Below, piece by piece: positions 40,009 through 48,941 of a stretch of 64,000 nucleotides of DNA (position 1 is the stretch's first letter; every line of letters starts with the position of its first letter). The notes beneath the pieces are model-generated. The model ran no database searches. It had not been told where the DNA came from and saw nothing but the letters and a program-made list of their open reading frames with translations. The translations under genes were made by a program, and so were the position numbers. This DNA comes from an uncultured Carboxylicivirga sp. (GTDB lineage Bacteria > Bacteroidota > Bacteroidia > Bacteroidales > Marinilabiliaceae), in NCBI GenBank assembly GCA_947491945.1, contig CANLLN010000023.1:1-64000 (forward strand), written 5' to 3'.

Positions 40009-41046
40009 TTATTGTCCCAAATAGAACACGGCCGTCATTGGATAATGATCAGAAAGAAAGCGAGTTGCTTCTTGATTATATATCTGTACTTTATTACACA
40101 TTTTCGCCAACTTAGGACTGGCAAGTATGTAATCAATCCGCTCTCGGTCCCGTTCAACACTCTTTTTTGTTGCACTGTATTTGCCGATTAACGCTTTTGT
40201 TGGAAAGGTAAAAGCATCTTTTGTCTCTGTTCTATTCAAACAAACATCAATTGCCGGGCAAGCCAGAAATTCTGAAATTACTGAGTAGTCGAACTCACCA
40301 TTTCGAAGATTGGAATATTTACTTTTCTTTTTACCCAAAAGCTTGGCTCTTAACTCATCTTTGTTTTCCAACCAATTGGCATCAAATGGTGAGTGTGAGT
40401 TAAAATCCCCCAGTATTATATAAGAATCTGAATTACTATTATCAATTTTCTCAGTTATCAACTTTGCTTCTTTCAATCTAAAGTCACTATCCGCTGGCGA
40501 TAAATGGACGATATAAAAATCAATCCCGTAGGTTTCGCAATGCAATAATCCGTGCCAGAAGGGCTTAATACTTTTCTCCTTAAGCCTGATCGGTTGGTTG
40601 GATGTCAGAGCGGTCGGATAACCTTTAGTTTTTAATAGTTGAACATACTGATGTCCCCATTGCATAGCATCCTCCTTAAGTTGATCTTCAGTATAACCAC
40701 ACAGCTCCTGCAAAGCAAGTACATCTGGCTTTTGTTTTTTAACCCATTCTATCAGATTCGCCTTTCTTTCAGTGTCCTTTCCCCAGTCAAAGCCATTCCA
40801 AATATTGTAGGTCATCACTTTTATGGTCTTCTGCGCCTGTTTATTGGTTTCCAATGCCCTTGCAAAGCACTGTTCTTGTGCCTCATAAGGATCATTCAAG
40901 CTTGCCTGGTCATCCGAAGTAACGGGCATTGGCAGCTCAGGCGAAGTAATTGCAGTGCACCATAAATTCTTATCCAAATTACCTTGAGCTAAAGAATTCG
41001 CACCAAAAAAAATGACCGCTATTAATACTAAAATTAGATTCCTCAT
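40009..41046 (-). CDS. Exported endonuclease/exonuclease/phosphatase (EEP, DNase I-like) family protein
   Basis: 345 aa with a signal peptide (1-20, NSLAQG). The DNase I-like catalytic motifs are complete: TYNIWNG with Asn81, LQELCG with Glu114, VHLSP with His181, GDFNSHS with Asp214 and Asn216, and SDHYPM with Asp333/His334. The family hydrolyses phosphodiester or phosphomonoester bonds in nucleic acids, lipids or small molecules. Four Cys in the mature protein suggest disulfides. A phosphoesterase beside GAG lyases is unexpected; it could degrade DNA or another phosphorylated material that accompanies GAGs in animal or extracellular matrices. It lies between the PL8 pair and a GH88 gene on the same strand. 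Confidence 0.85.
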   Translation of the reverse strand: MRNLILVLIAVIFFGANSLAQGNLDKNLWCTAITSPELPMPVTSDDQASLNDPYEAQEQCFARALETNKQAQKTIKVMTYNIWNGFDWGKDTERKANLIEWVKKQKPDVLALQELCGYTEDQLKEDAMQWGHQYVQLLKTKGYPTALTSNQPIRLKEKSIKPFWHGLLHCETYGIDFYIVHLSPADSDFRLKEAKLITEKIDNSNSDSYIILGDFNSHSPFDANWLENKDELRAKLLGKKKSKYSNLRNGEFDYSVISEFLACPAIDVCLNRTETKDAFTFPTKALIGKYSATKKSVERDRERIDYILASPKLAKMCNKVQIYNQEATRFLSDHYPMTAVFYLGQ

Positions 41047-41135
41047 AATCTTCTTTAAAATATCAAGTTATATAACTTTTGAAGGGCAAGCTTAATTATC
41101 CAATCTCTTACCCATTATTTATCAATTCAAATATT

Positions 41136-42401
41136 CTACTGCTGTGTTTGTTGTAACCTAACCAAGGCTTCCAGAAAATAATAATCGGCATAAACCAGCG
41201 GAACATCTTTTTCCACGCCATGAGGAATACTGCCGACACTATGATCGAGTATAAAATACTTATTCACTTTTGGATCAGCCAGGTAGTTATCAACCAAACT
41301 ATTGACCATTGCCACTGCCTGGTCATAATATTTGTCGCCCTGTTCGGCATTCCAGCTGACTTCAATTAAGGCGGATGCTACAATGGCCGCAGCCGAAGCA
41401 TCGCGCGGTATCACCGAATACTCTGACGCATCATAATCCCACTCAGGTGTAAAACCAGGCGTTTGAACATTGTAATCCCACAAGGGCACCAAATCATCAG
41501 GCAGATTATCATCATTAAGGATAAAGTCCGCAATATTAAGTGCAAAATTCAGATACTTTTCGTCTTTTGTATACCGATAACATAAGACGTATCCATAAAG
41601 TCCCCAAGCCTGTCCGCGTGCCCAGGAGGATTCATCAGTAAAGCCCTGACAGGTCGCTTTATCTTTCACAGCCCCTGTTTCCTCATCGTAGTCCACCACA
41701 TGATAACAACTGTAATCAGCCCGATAATGATTCTTCATAGTGGCATCTGCATGAGCTATTGCGATATTGTAATATTTAGGATTACCACTCAATATTGAGG
41801 CTTCAAACAGTATCTCAAGGTTCATCATGTTATCGATTATCACCGGATAGAACCATTCAGTAGTCCCATCCCAGGCTTTTCGATAGTCCCAGGACTTAAT
41901 TAAGCCCACCTTGGGATTAAAGCGTTTTGACAATGATTGAGCTGCATTGATGAGTACCTCCTTATATTCCTCTTTTTCACTCAGTCGATAACCATTACCA
42001 TAGCTACAGCCAATCATAAATCCTACATCATGGTGACCAGACCAATGCTGAATAGGTGCTAAAGCTTCTGTCCATCGGATGGCTTCCTTTTTCCATTTTT
42101 CTTCACTCGTCAGTTGATAAATATACCATAGGTTACCGGCAAAGAAACCACTTGTCCAATTGTAGATACCCACAGTCGTCAGTTTATTATCTTTATCCAA
42201 AGTGCGAGGTATGCGACTGGTATCCTTAACTTCCTGTAATGTGTAGTTGGTTTGCGACTCAGCAAATTCAGTAACCTGAGCGTAATCCCTATTATCATCA
42301 GGCGTTTGACAGGAAACAACTGATAACATAATTACTAATCCCCATAAAACCAAGCTGTTCATATTTTTTATTATAAACTTTGTTATACTATTAATATTCA
42401 T
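41136..42401 (-). CDS. GH88 unsaturated glucuronyl hydrolase, third copy, lipoprotein
   Basis: 421-aa (or 408-aa) GH88. The start may be here or at the in-frame Met at 42362 (MNSLVLWGLVIML), which gives a tighter lipoprotein signal peptide ending at the lipobox Cys (SVVSC). GH88 landmarks: NWTSGFFAGNLW, HHDVGF with Asp125 and IIDNMMNLE with Asp190 (numbering from the longer start). It carries an insertion around 170-185 (KAWDGTTEW) absent from the other two copies. It would remove unsaturated uronic acids from products of the PL8 lyases next door. It follows a GH2 gene by 54 bp. Confidence 0.92.
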   Translation of the reverse strand: MNINSITKFIIKNMNSLVLWGLVIMLSVVSCQTPDDNRDYAQVTEFAESQTNYTLQEVKDTSRIPRTLDKDNKLTTVGIYNWTSGFFAGNLWYIYQLTSEEKWKKEAIRWTEALAPIQHWSGHHDVGFMIGCSYGNGYRLSEKEEYKEVLINAAQSLSKRFNPKVGLIKSWDYRKAWDGTTEWFYPVIIDNMMNLEILFEASILSGNPKYYNIAIAHADATMKNHYRADYSCYHVVDYDEETGAVKDKATCQGFTDESSWARGQAWGLYGYVLCYRYTKDEKYLNFALNIADFILNDDNLPDDLVPLWDYNVQTPGFTPEWDYDASEYSVIPRDASAAAIVASALIEVSWNAEQGDKYYDQAVAMVNSLVDNYLADPKVNKYFILDHSVGSIPHGVEKDVPLVYADYYFLEALVRLQQTQQ

Positions 42402-42455
42402 TTGAATTTTAATCTTTCCCTATAGTCATGTTGGATATTGCACCAACCAGCATCT

Positions 42456-45125
42456 TTACTTTGTTTTCTCACCAAAGTCTTCCTGCTGTTTTTCAACCTC
42501 CTTGAGTTTTAAATCGTTTAACTCTTTTCTCAGGCGCTTCACTTCCTCTTGCAAATCCTTATCCTTATCCTCGTTTAAAGCCCGCTTTATTTGAGTATTC
42601 ATTGTTCTTTGTGACCATTCCACCTCATCATATAGCATTGGTTTATCGGTCGGGTGCGATTTTATTTGCAGATGTCCACTCACGGGTTTATTAATGCCAT
42701 CGAATAAAACAGACGCTTTAATATTGATAACACCAGGCTTGGTGGTGGCCCTTATTAAAGCAGGTGCTGTACCCCACTGAACGGACTGTAAACTGGTTAA
42801 AACAGCCTCATCACCAACCAAACTACCTTCGCCCTCAACTTCAAATTTCACATGCCAATTATTCAGGCGTTTGATCCTGCCATTCTTATCCGCAATAGCC
42901 GCCACTACCGTTACGCAATCCGAACCATTGGCAGTGAGCTGTGTCCCTTCATCATCCAACCATAAAAGGATTTTTTCAGGCCTCCTGGCTGGTGACACTC
43001 TATGAGAAGCCACTTCTTTACCGTTCACATAGCCGACTGCTTCCATGAAAACTTCAGCTTGCTTTCCGGCTCGCGCTTTGGCTTTATCTTTCATAAAATC
43101 ATACACGCCTTCAAAAACGATAATGGGAGCAGGCATTCCCTTTTCGTGCATCCCTCGGGTATAGGTATAACTTTCACCCCCTTCAAATACCTGCAACCTT
43201 ACTTCGTCACAATTGGAATAAACGTTGACATCTGACGGGGAGAAGGGGGTCATCTCGTGCGCAATAAAAACCATTGGCCCGGTTTCGGCAATCAGGTCCT
43301 GTTGCTCAGCCGAACGCTGTGATTTAAAGAGTTCGTATGAATATTTAGGTTGACGAAAAGCATCCATAATACCCCCATAGAAAGGATCGGGATGATAGCC
43401 CCGGTTATGATCAAAAGCGTGCCAAAGGCTTCCTCCAACATGCTGCCTAGTTGTTCGGTAGAGAGCATCATAACTTGTGAAAGGATAATCGGGGCACGCA
43501 TAATGCTTCGCCTGAATCAGCATAGGCACTTCTCCCCAATCTTTATTAACCCGGCTGGTTGAATTATGAGCATTCCAATCATCAACATTATCCCCCCATT
43601 CTCTTGTAAAATAAGTTCTTGAGGGATCAAGATGCTTAACCGACCACCCTTTGGCACTGGTTTGTGGGTGTGCAAAGTGGATATCAAAATGTTTACTCCC
43701 CCTGGCTTCAGCATCACAGGCAGAGTAGCAATTCGGATATGGAAATTCTTCATCCACAATTTCTCTGGTGTTTTTAGCAAAATTAGCCGGATACCAAGTC
43801 TCATTCAGTATAGGTTCCCACAACCAGATAGAAGCATGATTGCGATCACGTCGCACCATATTACGAATATCCTTGTATACTCGCTGTTCAAAAATTGGAT
43901 CGTCATTCCAAAATTGCCAGCCGGGCGTATTCACAATCACCAGCAAGCCTAATTCATCACAAGCATCCATAAAGGCCGGGTCTTGAGGATAATGCGCATT
44001 ACGTATGACTTTTAAACCGGCATCACGTAATTTCTTGGCATCGCGCCAATGTATGCTATTGGGGAGTGCATTGCCCAGAACGGCAAAATCCTGATGCCGA
44101 TTGGCCCCGATTAGAGGGTTTGGATATGGTTTCCCATTCAACCAAAAACCATCGGCGCCCTTAAACTCAAAGCTGCGGATACCAATGCGCTTGCGGTAAC
44201 CATCAATTACCTGACCAGTCCTATTTTCAACGCTAACCTCTAAACTATAAAGGTATGGCTGTTCGGGCGACCACAAACAGGGTTGAACCACCTCCATTTT
44301 CTCAGTAACAACATTCGCCTGCTTACCCTTAAGCTTCATCTTACCTTCAGTCCTTGCCACAACAGCACCTTTATCATCTTTCAAACGATACTTAATCATT
44401 CCCTCGAAGTCTTCAGGAAGTTCATTGCGAAAATGGGCTTTAAGTGTTATTGATGCCCGCTCCTCTGATACTTCATCGTAAGCAACCAACAGACCACCTC
44501 CTGCTACCTCGTCTTCATAATTGGCATTGGTGATGTATACAGAATTATGGGCGACTAACCAACAGTCGCGATAAATACCTCCAAAATAGGCAAAATCAAG
44601 AACCTCTTGCGGTTTGCCCGGCGGGAATGTTTGATCATTGCTATTATCGGCCCATACCGCAATCACATTGTCTTCCTCCCAGTTTATATAGGAGGTTATA
44701 TCAGCAATTACCGGCAGATAACCACCAAAATGCGTCTTCACTAAGTGACCATTAATCCATACCTTTGACTTGCCCATGATGGCTTCGAAGTTCAAGAAAA
44801 GCTTTTTACCTTTTAATTCTATATCGGGAGTAAAATGCTTTCGGTACCAGGTTTCGCCCTGATAGTTGATACTGCCACTAGCTTGCAACGGCAGATACTC
44901 TGTGCCATGTGGCAAAGCAACCACATCCCATGTACTATCGTCATACTGTTTTTCAAAAGCACCTTCTTGAGCCCCTTTAAAAAACCGCCACGCCACGTTC
45001 ATTGAATACACCTCACGTCCGCTATTTTCCAAGTGAAAGAACCCTGCTGTTGAAAACGTTGGTTGGTGTTCAGCACGTATAAAAGCTGATAGCAATAACA
45101 TATTTAATAAAAAAATCCTCTTCAT
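42456..45125 (-). CDS. GH2 glycosidase with C-terminal coiled coil
   Basis: 889-aa exported retaining glycosidase. Signal peptide about 1-18; sugar-binding jelly roll (about 40-195); Ig-like domain (about 210-320); TIM barrel (about 325-610) with acid/base Glu442 (ILNETW) and nucleophile Glu509 (TREWGD); Ig-like C-terminal domains; and a charged heptad-rich coiled coil (about 835-885, with KRALNEDKDKDLQEEVKRL). GH2 specificities include beta-galactosidase, beta-glucuronidase and beta-mannosidase; I cannot fix one. In a GAG locus beta-galactosidase (linker or keratan-type galactose) or beta-glucuronidase would fit. The terminal coiled coil is not usual for GH2 and may drive oligomerisation. 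Confidence 0.85.
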   Translation of the reverse strand: MKRIFLLNMLLLSAFIRAEHQPTFSTAGFFHLENSGREVYSMNVAWRFFKGAQEGAFEKQYDDSTWDVVALPHGTEYLPLQASGSINYQGETWYRKHFTPDIELKGKKLFLNFEAIMGKSKVWINGHLVKTHFGGYLPVIADITSYINWEEDNVIAVWADNSNDQTFPPGKPQEVLDFAYFGGIYRDCWLVAHNSVYITNANYEDEVAGGGLLVAYDEVSEERASITLKAHFRNELPEDFEGMIKYRLKDDKGAVVARTEGKMKLKGKQANVVTEKMEVVQPCLWSPEQPYLYSLEVSVENRTGQVIDGYRKRIGIRSFEFKGADGFWLNGKPYPNPLIGANRHQDFAVLGNALPNSIHWRDAKKLRDAGLKVIRNAHYPQDPAFMDACDELGLLVIVNTPGWQFWNDDPIFEQRVYKDIRNMVRRDRNHASIWLWEPILNETWYPANFAKNTREIVDEEFPYPNCYSACDAEARGSKHFDIHFAHPQTSAKGWSVKHLDPSRTYFTREWGDNVDDWNAHNSTSRVNKDWGEVPMLIQAKHYACPDYPFTSYDALYRTTRQHVGGSLWHAFDHNRGYHPDPFYGGIMDAFRQPKYSYELFKSQRSAEQQDLIAETGPMVFIAHEMTPFSPSDVNVYSNCDEVRLQVFEGGESYTYTRGMHEKGMPAPIIVFEGVYDFMKDKAKARAGKQAEVFMEAVGYVNGKEVASHRVSPARRPEKILLWLDDEGTQLTANGSDCVTVVAAIADKNGRIKRLNNWHVKFEVEGEGSLVGDEAVLTSLQSVQWGTAPALIRATTKPGVINIKASVLFDGINKPVSGHLQIKSHPTDKPMLYDEVEWSQRTMNTQIKRALNEDKDKDLQEEVKRLRKELNDLKLKEVEKQQEDFGEKTK

Positions 45126-45217
45126 TCGGTTATAGTGTAATTTTATCTATGAAAAGATATATTTAACTCATTAGAAACTTTTGACAATTAGGCTGTGTTC
45201 TTTCCATAAAAATGCAA

Positions 45218-48200
45218 TTAGAAAAATGATAAATCACCAATGGCCGCCCATTTTCGATTATTGACTTCTTTAAGTGAAACAAATTTAACGAAACGCACAT
45301 CGGGCGATTTCTTAAAGAAAACCTTTTGAATAGCAGCACTATTTGTAAATTGCCCTTTAACAATAGGCTTTCCCCAATTTTTCCCATCACTACTAAGGTA
45401 GACCTCATAATCAGCTACTCGCCCGTTTTCGGAATCCTGACGTGGCGTGTAGGTCAAGCCAGATAACTGTCTCTCCTGTCCCAATTCAATAACTACATAA
45501 TGCGAATGACTAGCCCTCCATTCACCATTCCATTCACTGCTCCAAAACGTATCCGGGTCACCATCAAGCATATCTTTATAGTCATGTAAGGGCCAACGGC
45601 TGGAACCTTCCACCACCCGATTCTGAGTTTTCGGATCACGCAGAAGATTCCGAAGGGCCCCCATGTCAACCTTTTGGTCGGGACAAAAACGCTTGCTATT
45701 CATATACTCCACAATTGCATTTCTTAGCTGCTGTGCAACAGGGCGCTCTTCCAACTCTCTTTCCAAATCAAATGCACAGGCTAATAATCTCCCCTTGCCA
45801 ATCCTGGCTTCGAAAACTGCAGCTAACTTATTATTACGATGATAATCATCAATTATCTGCACCACCGGCTTTAATCCCTTAAAATCATTGATTACAAAAG
45901 CATTGGCGCCATCCACTAAATCCATCCAACGGGCATCGGCATGTGACTGTGTGGGGAAATATTTGAACAAGGGGTGCTCGGGATTGCATAATAATCCGGC
46001 GGTACCAGGATATACACGCCCAAGGGCCCCCCGATTAAAAGACCAGTATTGAGGCGTGTATGATATCTTTTGAACTGTATTGCCATAATCAGCTGTTGGC
46101 CATAGAAGTAATACCTTACCTCCATCATTTAACAGCTGCTGCGCCTTTGCGTCAATACGATGAGTTATATAGATACCATCCTCAACAGGTCTTTCGCCAG
46201 AAGATGGGTAGACATAAAAATCCCATTCATTTTCATAACTCGTCTCTTCTATAGCTAGTTGCAACACATATTGCCCTGGCTGCTTGCAAACATCCAATTC
46301 CAGCCTAATCAGTCCAATATTTGTTACTGCCCCTTGCTCTGCATTCACTTTATTAAACTGTCCATTCTTGATTAAAGCGCCATTTTCATTAATTAAACGC
46401 CATGTGACAGTTTTGTCTTTTAATATTTTCTGACCATAGTTAAACACGCTAGCTTTTGCCTCAAACGATTCATCATTGGTATAGACCCACTTATCCATGC
46501 GCAAAAGCGGGACCACATCATTGCAGAACTGTTTGAATTTATCCGTAGTTATATAACCTTTACTATCCCAAAATGGATCAAGGATACCAACCATCGCTTC
46601 CGACTGCCCCGGAAAATCCTGAAGACCTAAAAATTGAAACCCAGCCACTCCTTCGGTCCTAAAAAGTGATTCAAAAACCTGCTTGGTATGCCAAATGCCA
46701 TGCTTACCAGAAGCTTCAGCCATTGCTTCATCCTGATCTGCCAGTCCATTTTCGACTAAACGTTCATAAAGAGGATAAAAATTATCGGGCCGCTTCACTC
46801 CATCATACTTCTGCATAAATGCGAAACCAGGGTACATCACCCACTGCCCATTTTCATGTATGATTAATGGTGGTTCATCGGTACTTTTTCCAGCCGAGAA
46901 GTCGAAATTATTATTCTTAATTAGTCGTTCCCTTGGTATGTTGCAACTTTCACCATTCTCCCAATTTTTATCATAGCGAATAGCACTTGAGCGGTGCTTT
47001 TTCTTTACATGACCGGCCTGCGTTGAATACAAGCGGCGCGAATCAAAACCTCTATAGGCATCAATCACCCTGTTTTTATGCACATTATCTGCATGTGACA
47101 ATTCATTCCCAAGAGCCATAAAGGCAAATGAAGGATGATTACCATATTCCTTCAATATCCGAAATCCATCATTATAAAGATATTCAAGCACATATTCATC
47201 GGGAGTTGGTTCGGGACCCCAAATTAGCTCTGCCTGTAAATAAATTCCAAGCGCATCAGCCACCTCAAAGGCGGCCTTGGGGGGACAAACCGAATGAAAG
47301 CGAACATGATTCATCCCGTAAGACTTGATGGTTGATAAGATACGCCTCCATTCTGATTGATTCATTGGCATGAATCCTGTTTTAGGATAGATAGCACAAT
47401 CAAGTGTGCCCCGAAAAAAAACGGGCCGGTTATTAACAAGAACAGTTGTGCCACTGGTTGATATTTTACGAAACCCAAAATGGGTGTCGATCTGCTCATG
47501 GAATAAGTCATTTTGCACATCCGACATTTCAACGCTCAACGTATATAATTCAGGCGAATATTCATCCCACCAAGTGACCGGTTGCTCAACCGTCAAATAG
47601 AATTCTTGTAGGCTACCTCCATATTCAATATTGCGTGTCGTTGTTTTAGTCGCCACCACCTTTCCACCTTTATCTTTTATGACTAGTCGGAAACACCCTT
47701 TGGTTCTTCCTATATGATTAGCGACCTTGGTTTCAACCCTTACAGCCTGATCTTCAATCTCTGTAAACACACGTGTTGAAGTCATATGCACCTGGTCGGT
47801 TGAGCGGAGTTCCATTTGACCAACGACTCCATTCCAGTTGGTTTGGGTATGATAGGTATAACCATGTGCCATACCGCCAATTAGGTTAGTGTTGTCAATA
47901 CATAGGGTAATACGATGCTTCTTTCCGGGCTTTATATAATCTGTGATATCAAAGCTTCGCGGTGCATAAAGTGAAACATCCTCTCCCACCTTCTGCTCAT
48001 CAACCCAAACCACCATTTTAAACAGACTTCGCTCTAAAAAAAGCTCCACCCGCTTTCCTTGCCAAGACCGAGGAACCACCACTTCTTTCTGATACCAGGC
48101 AGCTCCAATATATTTATATTTTCTGGTTGGGGCAGTATTCAATTCATAAATCCACTCGGGGCTTCCAAAATCACGAGGGAATACAAAATTACGGGTGATT

Positions 48201-48433
48201 GAGTCTGCCGGCCAAGGTTTGGTTTTATATCCTTTTTGATTTGTATCAGTCGTTCCGGGGAGTTGCACGGTCTCGTTTAATTCATCGTTTAGGAACCATT
48301 CGTCCTTAGAACCTATGTTGTCAGGATCGAGTTGAAAACGCCAGGTTCCAGATAGATCAATCACATTCTGAGCAACCAAAGTGGCCGAGTTACAAGCTAA
48401 CAACGCTAACGCAAATAAAATAACTCTATTCAT
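45218..48433 (-). CDS. GH2 glycosidase with C-terminal F5/8 type C (CBM32-like) domain
   Basis: 1071-aa exported GH2. Signal peptide about 1-21; jelly roll (about 25-210); Ig-like (about 215-325); TIM barrel (about 330-640) with acid/base Glu444 in LGNELSH and nucleophile candidate Glu527 in IIHENGQW; a Rossmann-like segment (about 745-900, GGKVLLLWPTADYG, RLLACAFDLE) resembling glutamine-amidotransferase-like folds; then a discoidin-like domain (about 920-1071, LDGDPDTFWSSEW). The last domain suggests galactose/GalNAc binding, so beta-galactosidase is a reasonable guess. It lies 92 bp before the other GH2 gene. Confidence 0.85.
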   Translation of the reverse strand: MNRVILFALALLACNSATLVAQNVIDLSGTWRFQLDPDNIGSKDEWFLNDELNETVQLPGTTDTNQKGYKTKPWPADSITRNFVFPRDFGSPEWIYELNTAPTRKYKYIGAAWYQKEVVVPRSWQGKRVELFLERSLFKMVVWVDEQKVGEDVSLYAPRSFDITDYIKPGKKHRITLCIDNTNLIGGMAHGYTYHTQTNWNGVVGQMELRSTDQVHMTSTRVFTEIEDQAVRVETKVANHIGRTKGCFRLVIKDKGGKVVATKTTTRNIEYGGSLQEFYLTVEQPVTWWDEYSPELYTLSVEMSDVQNDLFHEQIDTHFGFRKISTSGTTVLVNNRPVFFRGTLDCAIYPKTGFMPMNQSEWRRILSTIKSYGMNHVRFHSVCPPKAAFEVADALGIYLQAELIWGPEPTPDEYVLEYLYNDGFRILKEYGNHPSFAFMALGNELSHADNVHKNRVIDAYRGFDSRRLYSTQAGHVKKKHRSSAIRYDKNWENGESCNIPRERLIKNNNFDFSAGKSTDEPPLIIHENGQWVMYPGFAFMQKYDGVKRPDNFYPLYERLVENGLADQDEAMAEASGKHGIWHTKQVFESLFRTEGVAGFQFLGLQDFPGQSEAMVGILDPFWDSKGYITTDKFKQFCNDVVPLLRMDKWVYTNDESFEAKASVFNYGQKILKDKTVTWRLINENGALIKNGQFNKVNAEQGAVTNIGLIRLELDVCKQPGQYVLQLAIEETSYENEWDFYVYPSSGERPVEDGIYITHRIDAKAQQLLNDGGKVLLLWPTADYGNTVQKISYTPQYWSFNRGALGRVYPGTAGLLCNPEHPLFKYFPTQSHADARWMDLVDGANAFVINDFKGLKPVVQIIDDYHRNNKLAAVFEARIGKGRLLACAFDLERELEERPVAQQLRNAIVEYMNSKRFCPDQKVDMGALRNLLRDPKTQNRVVEGSSRWPLHDYKDMLDGDPDTFWSSEWNGEWRASHSHYVVIELGQERQLSGLTYTPRQDSENGRVADYEVYLSSDGKNWGKPIVKGQFTNSAAIQKVFFKKSPDVRFVKFVSLKEVNNRKWAAIGDLSFF

Positions 48434-48941
48434 CTTTATTCATTTTTCATATTCATTATAAACACAGCGCATAAAACCTTCGCTTGGGCACTAATAATCA
48501 ATATATTTTTACTCCAAAACAACTTATACACTTGCTAGTATAATTCTGTGTAAACCGCACTCTCTACGATAACACACAAAATGAATTTTAACGTAAATAA
48601 TAAACTAATAAAGGGTTGGGCTTTTTATAACATGATGTCTGATGCTTATGCTTGTTGCATGTACGAGCAGCATCAAAGATTTTAAAAGGCAAAAGATAGA
48701 AGGTGTTCTTAAACAATTAATAGGTGGTTAGATCTTATTGTGAGCACTATAAAAGGAACCTACGCCCTGTCTATTAATAGTAAGAAGATTGCTTTTGACT
48801 ATAGTGATGGAATGGCCTTAGCTCAAAAGCGCCCCGCCATTCCATCAAAATATTATCAACATGCCGTTTTTAGAGCAAAATATTCTCTAGGTGATTATTT
48901 TCATTTTGAAATACAATTACGCTTTGTAAAGCTATGTGTCA
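48434..48941. other. Intergenic region between susD and GH2 genes
   Basis: A 508-bp AT-rich gap. It holds a perfect 12-bp inverted repeat (48805-48816 with 48836-48847) with a 19-base loop but no T run on either side, so it is not a clear terminator. A 69-codon plus-strand frame starting with GTG at 48740 overlaps the hairpin and the end of the SusD gene and does not look like a gene. Confidence 0.5.
48805..48847. repeat. Perfect 12-bp inverted repeat
   Basis: The arms match exactly around a GC-rich loop. The structure lies about 95 bp after the SusD stop on the minus strand. It could protect the susCD mRNA 3' end or be a weak terminator; neither flank is T-rich. Confidence 0.6.
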
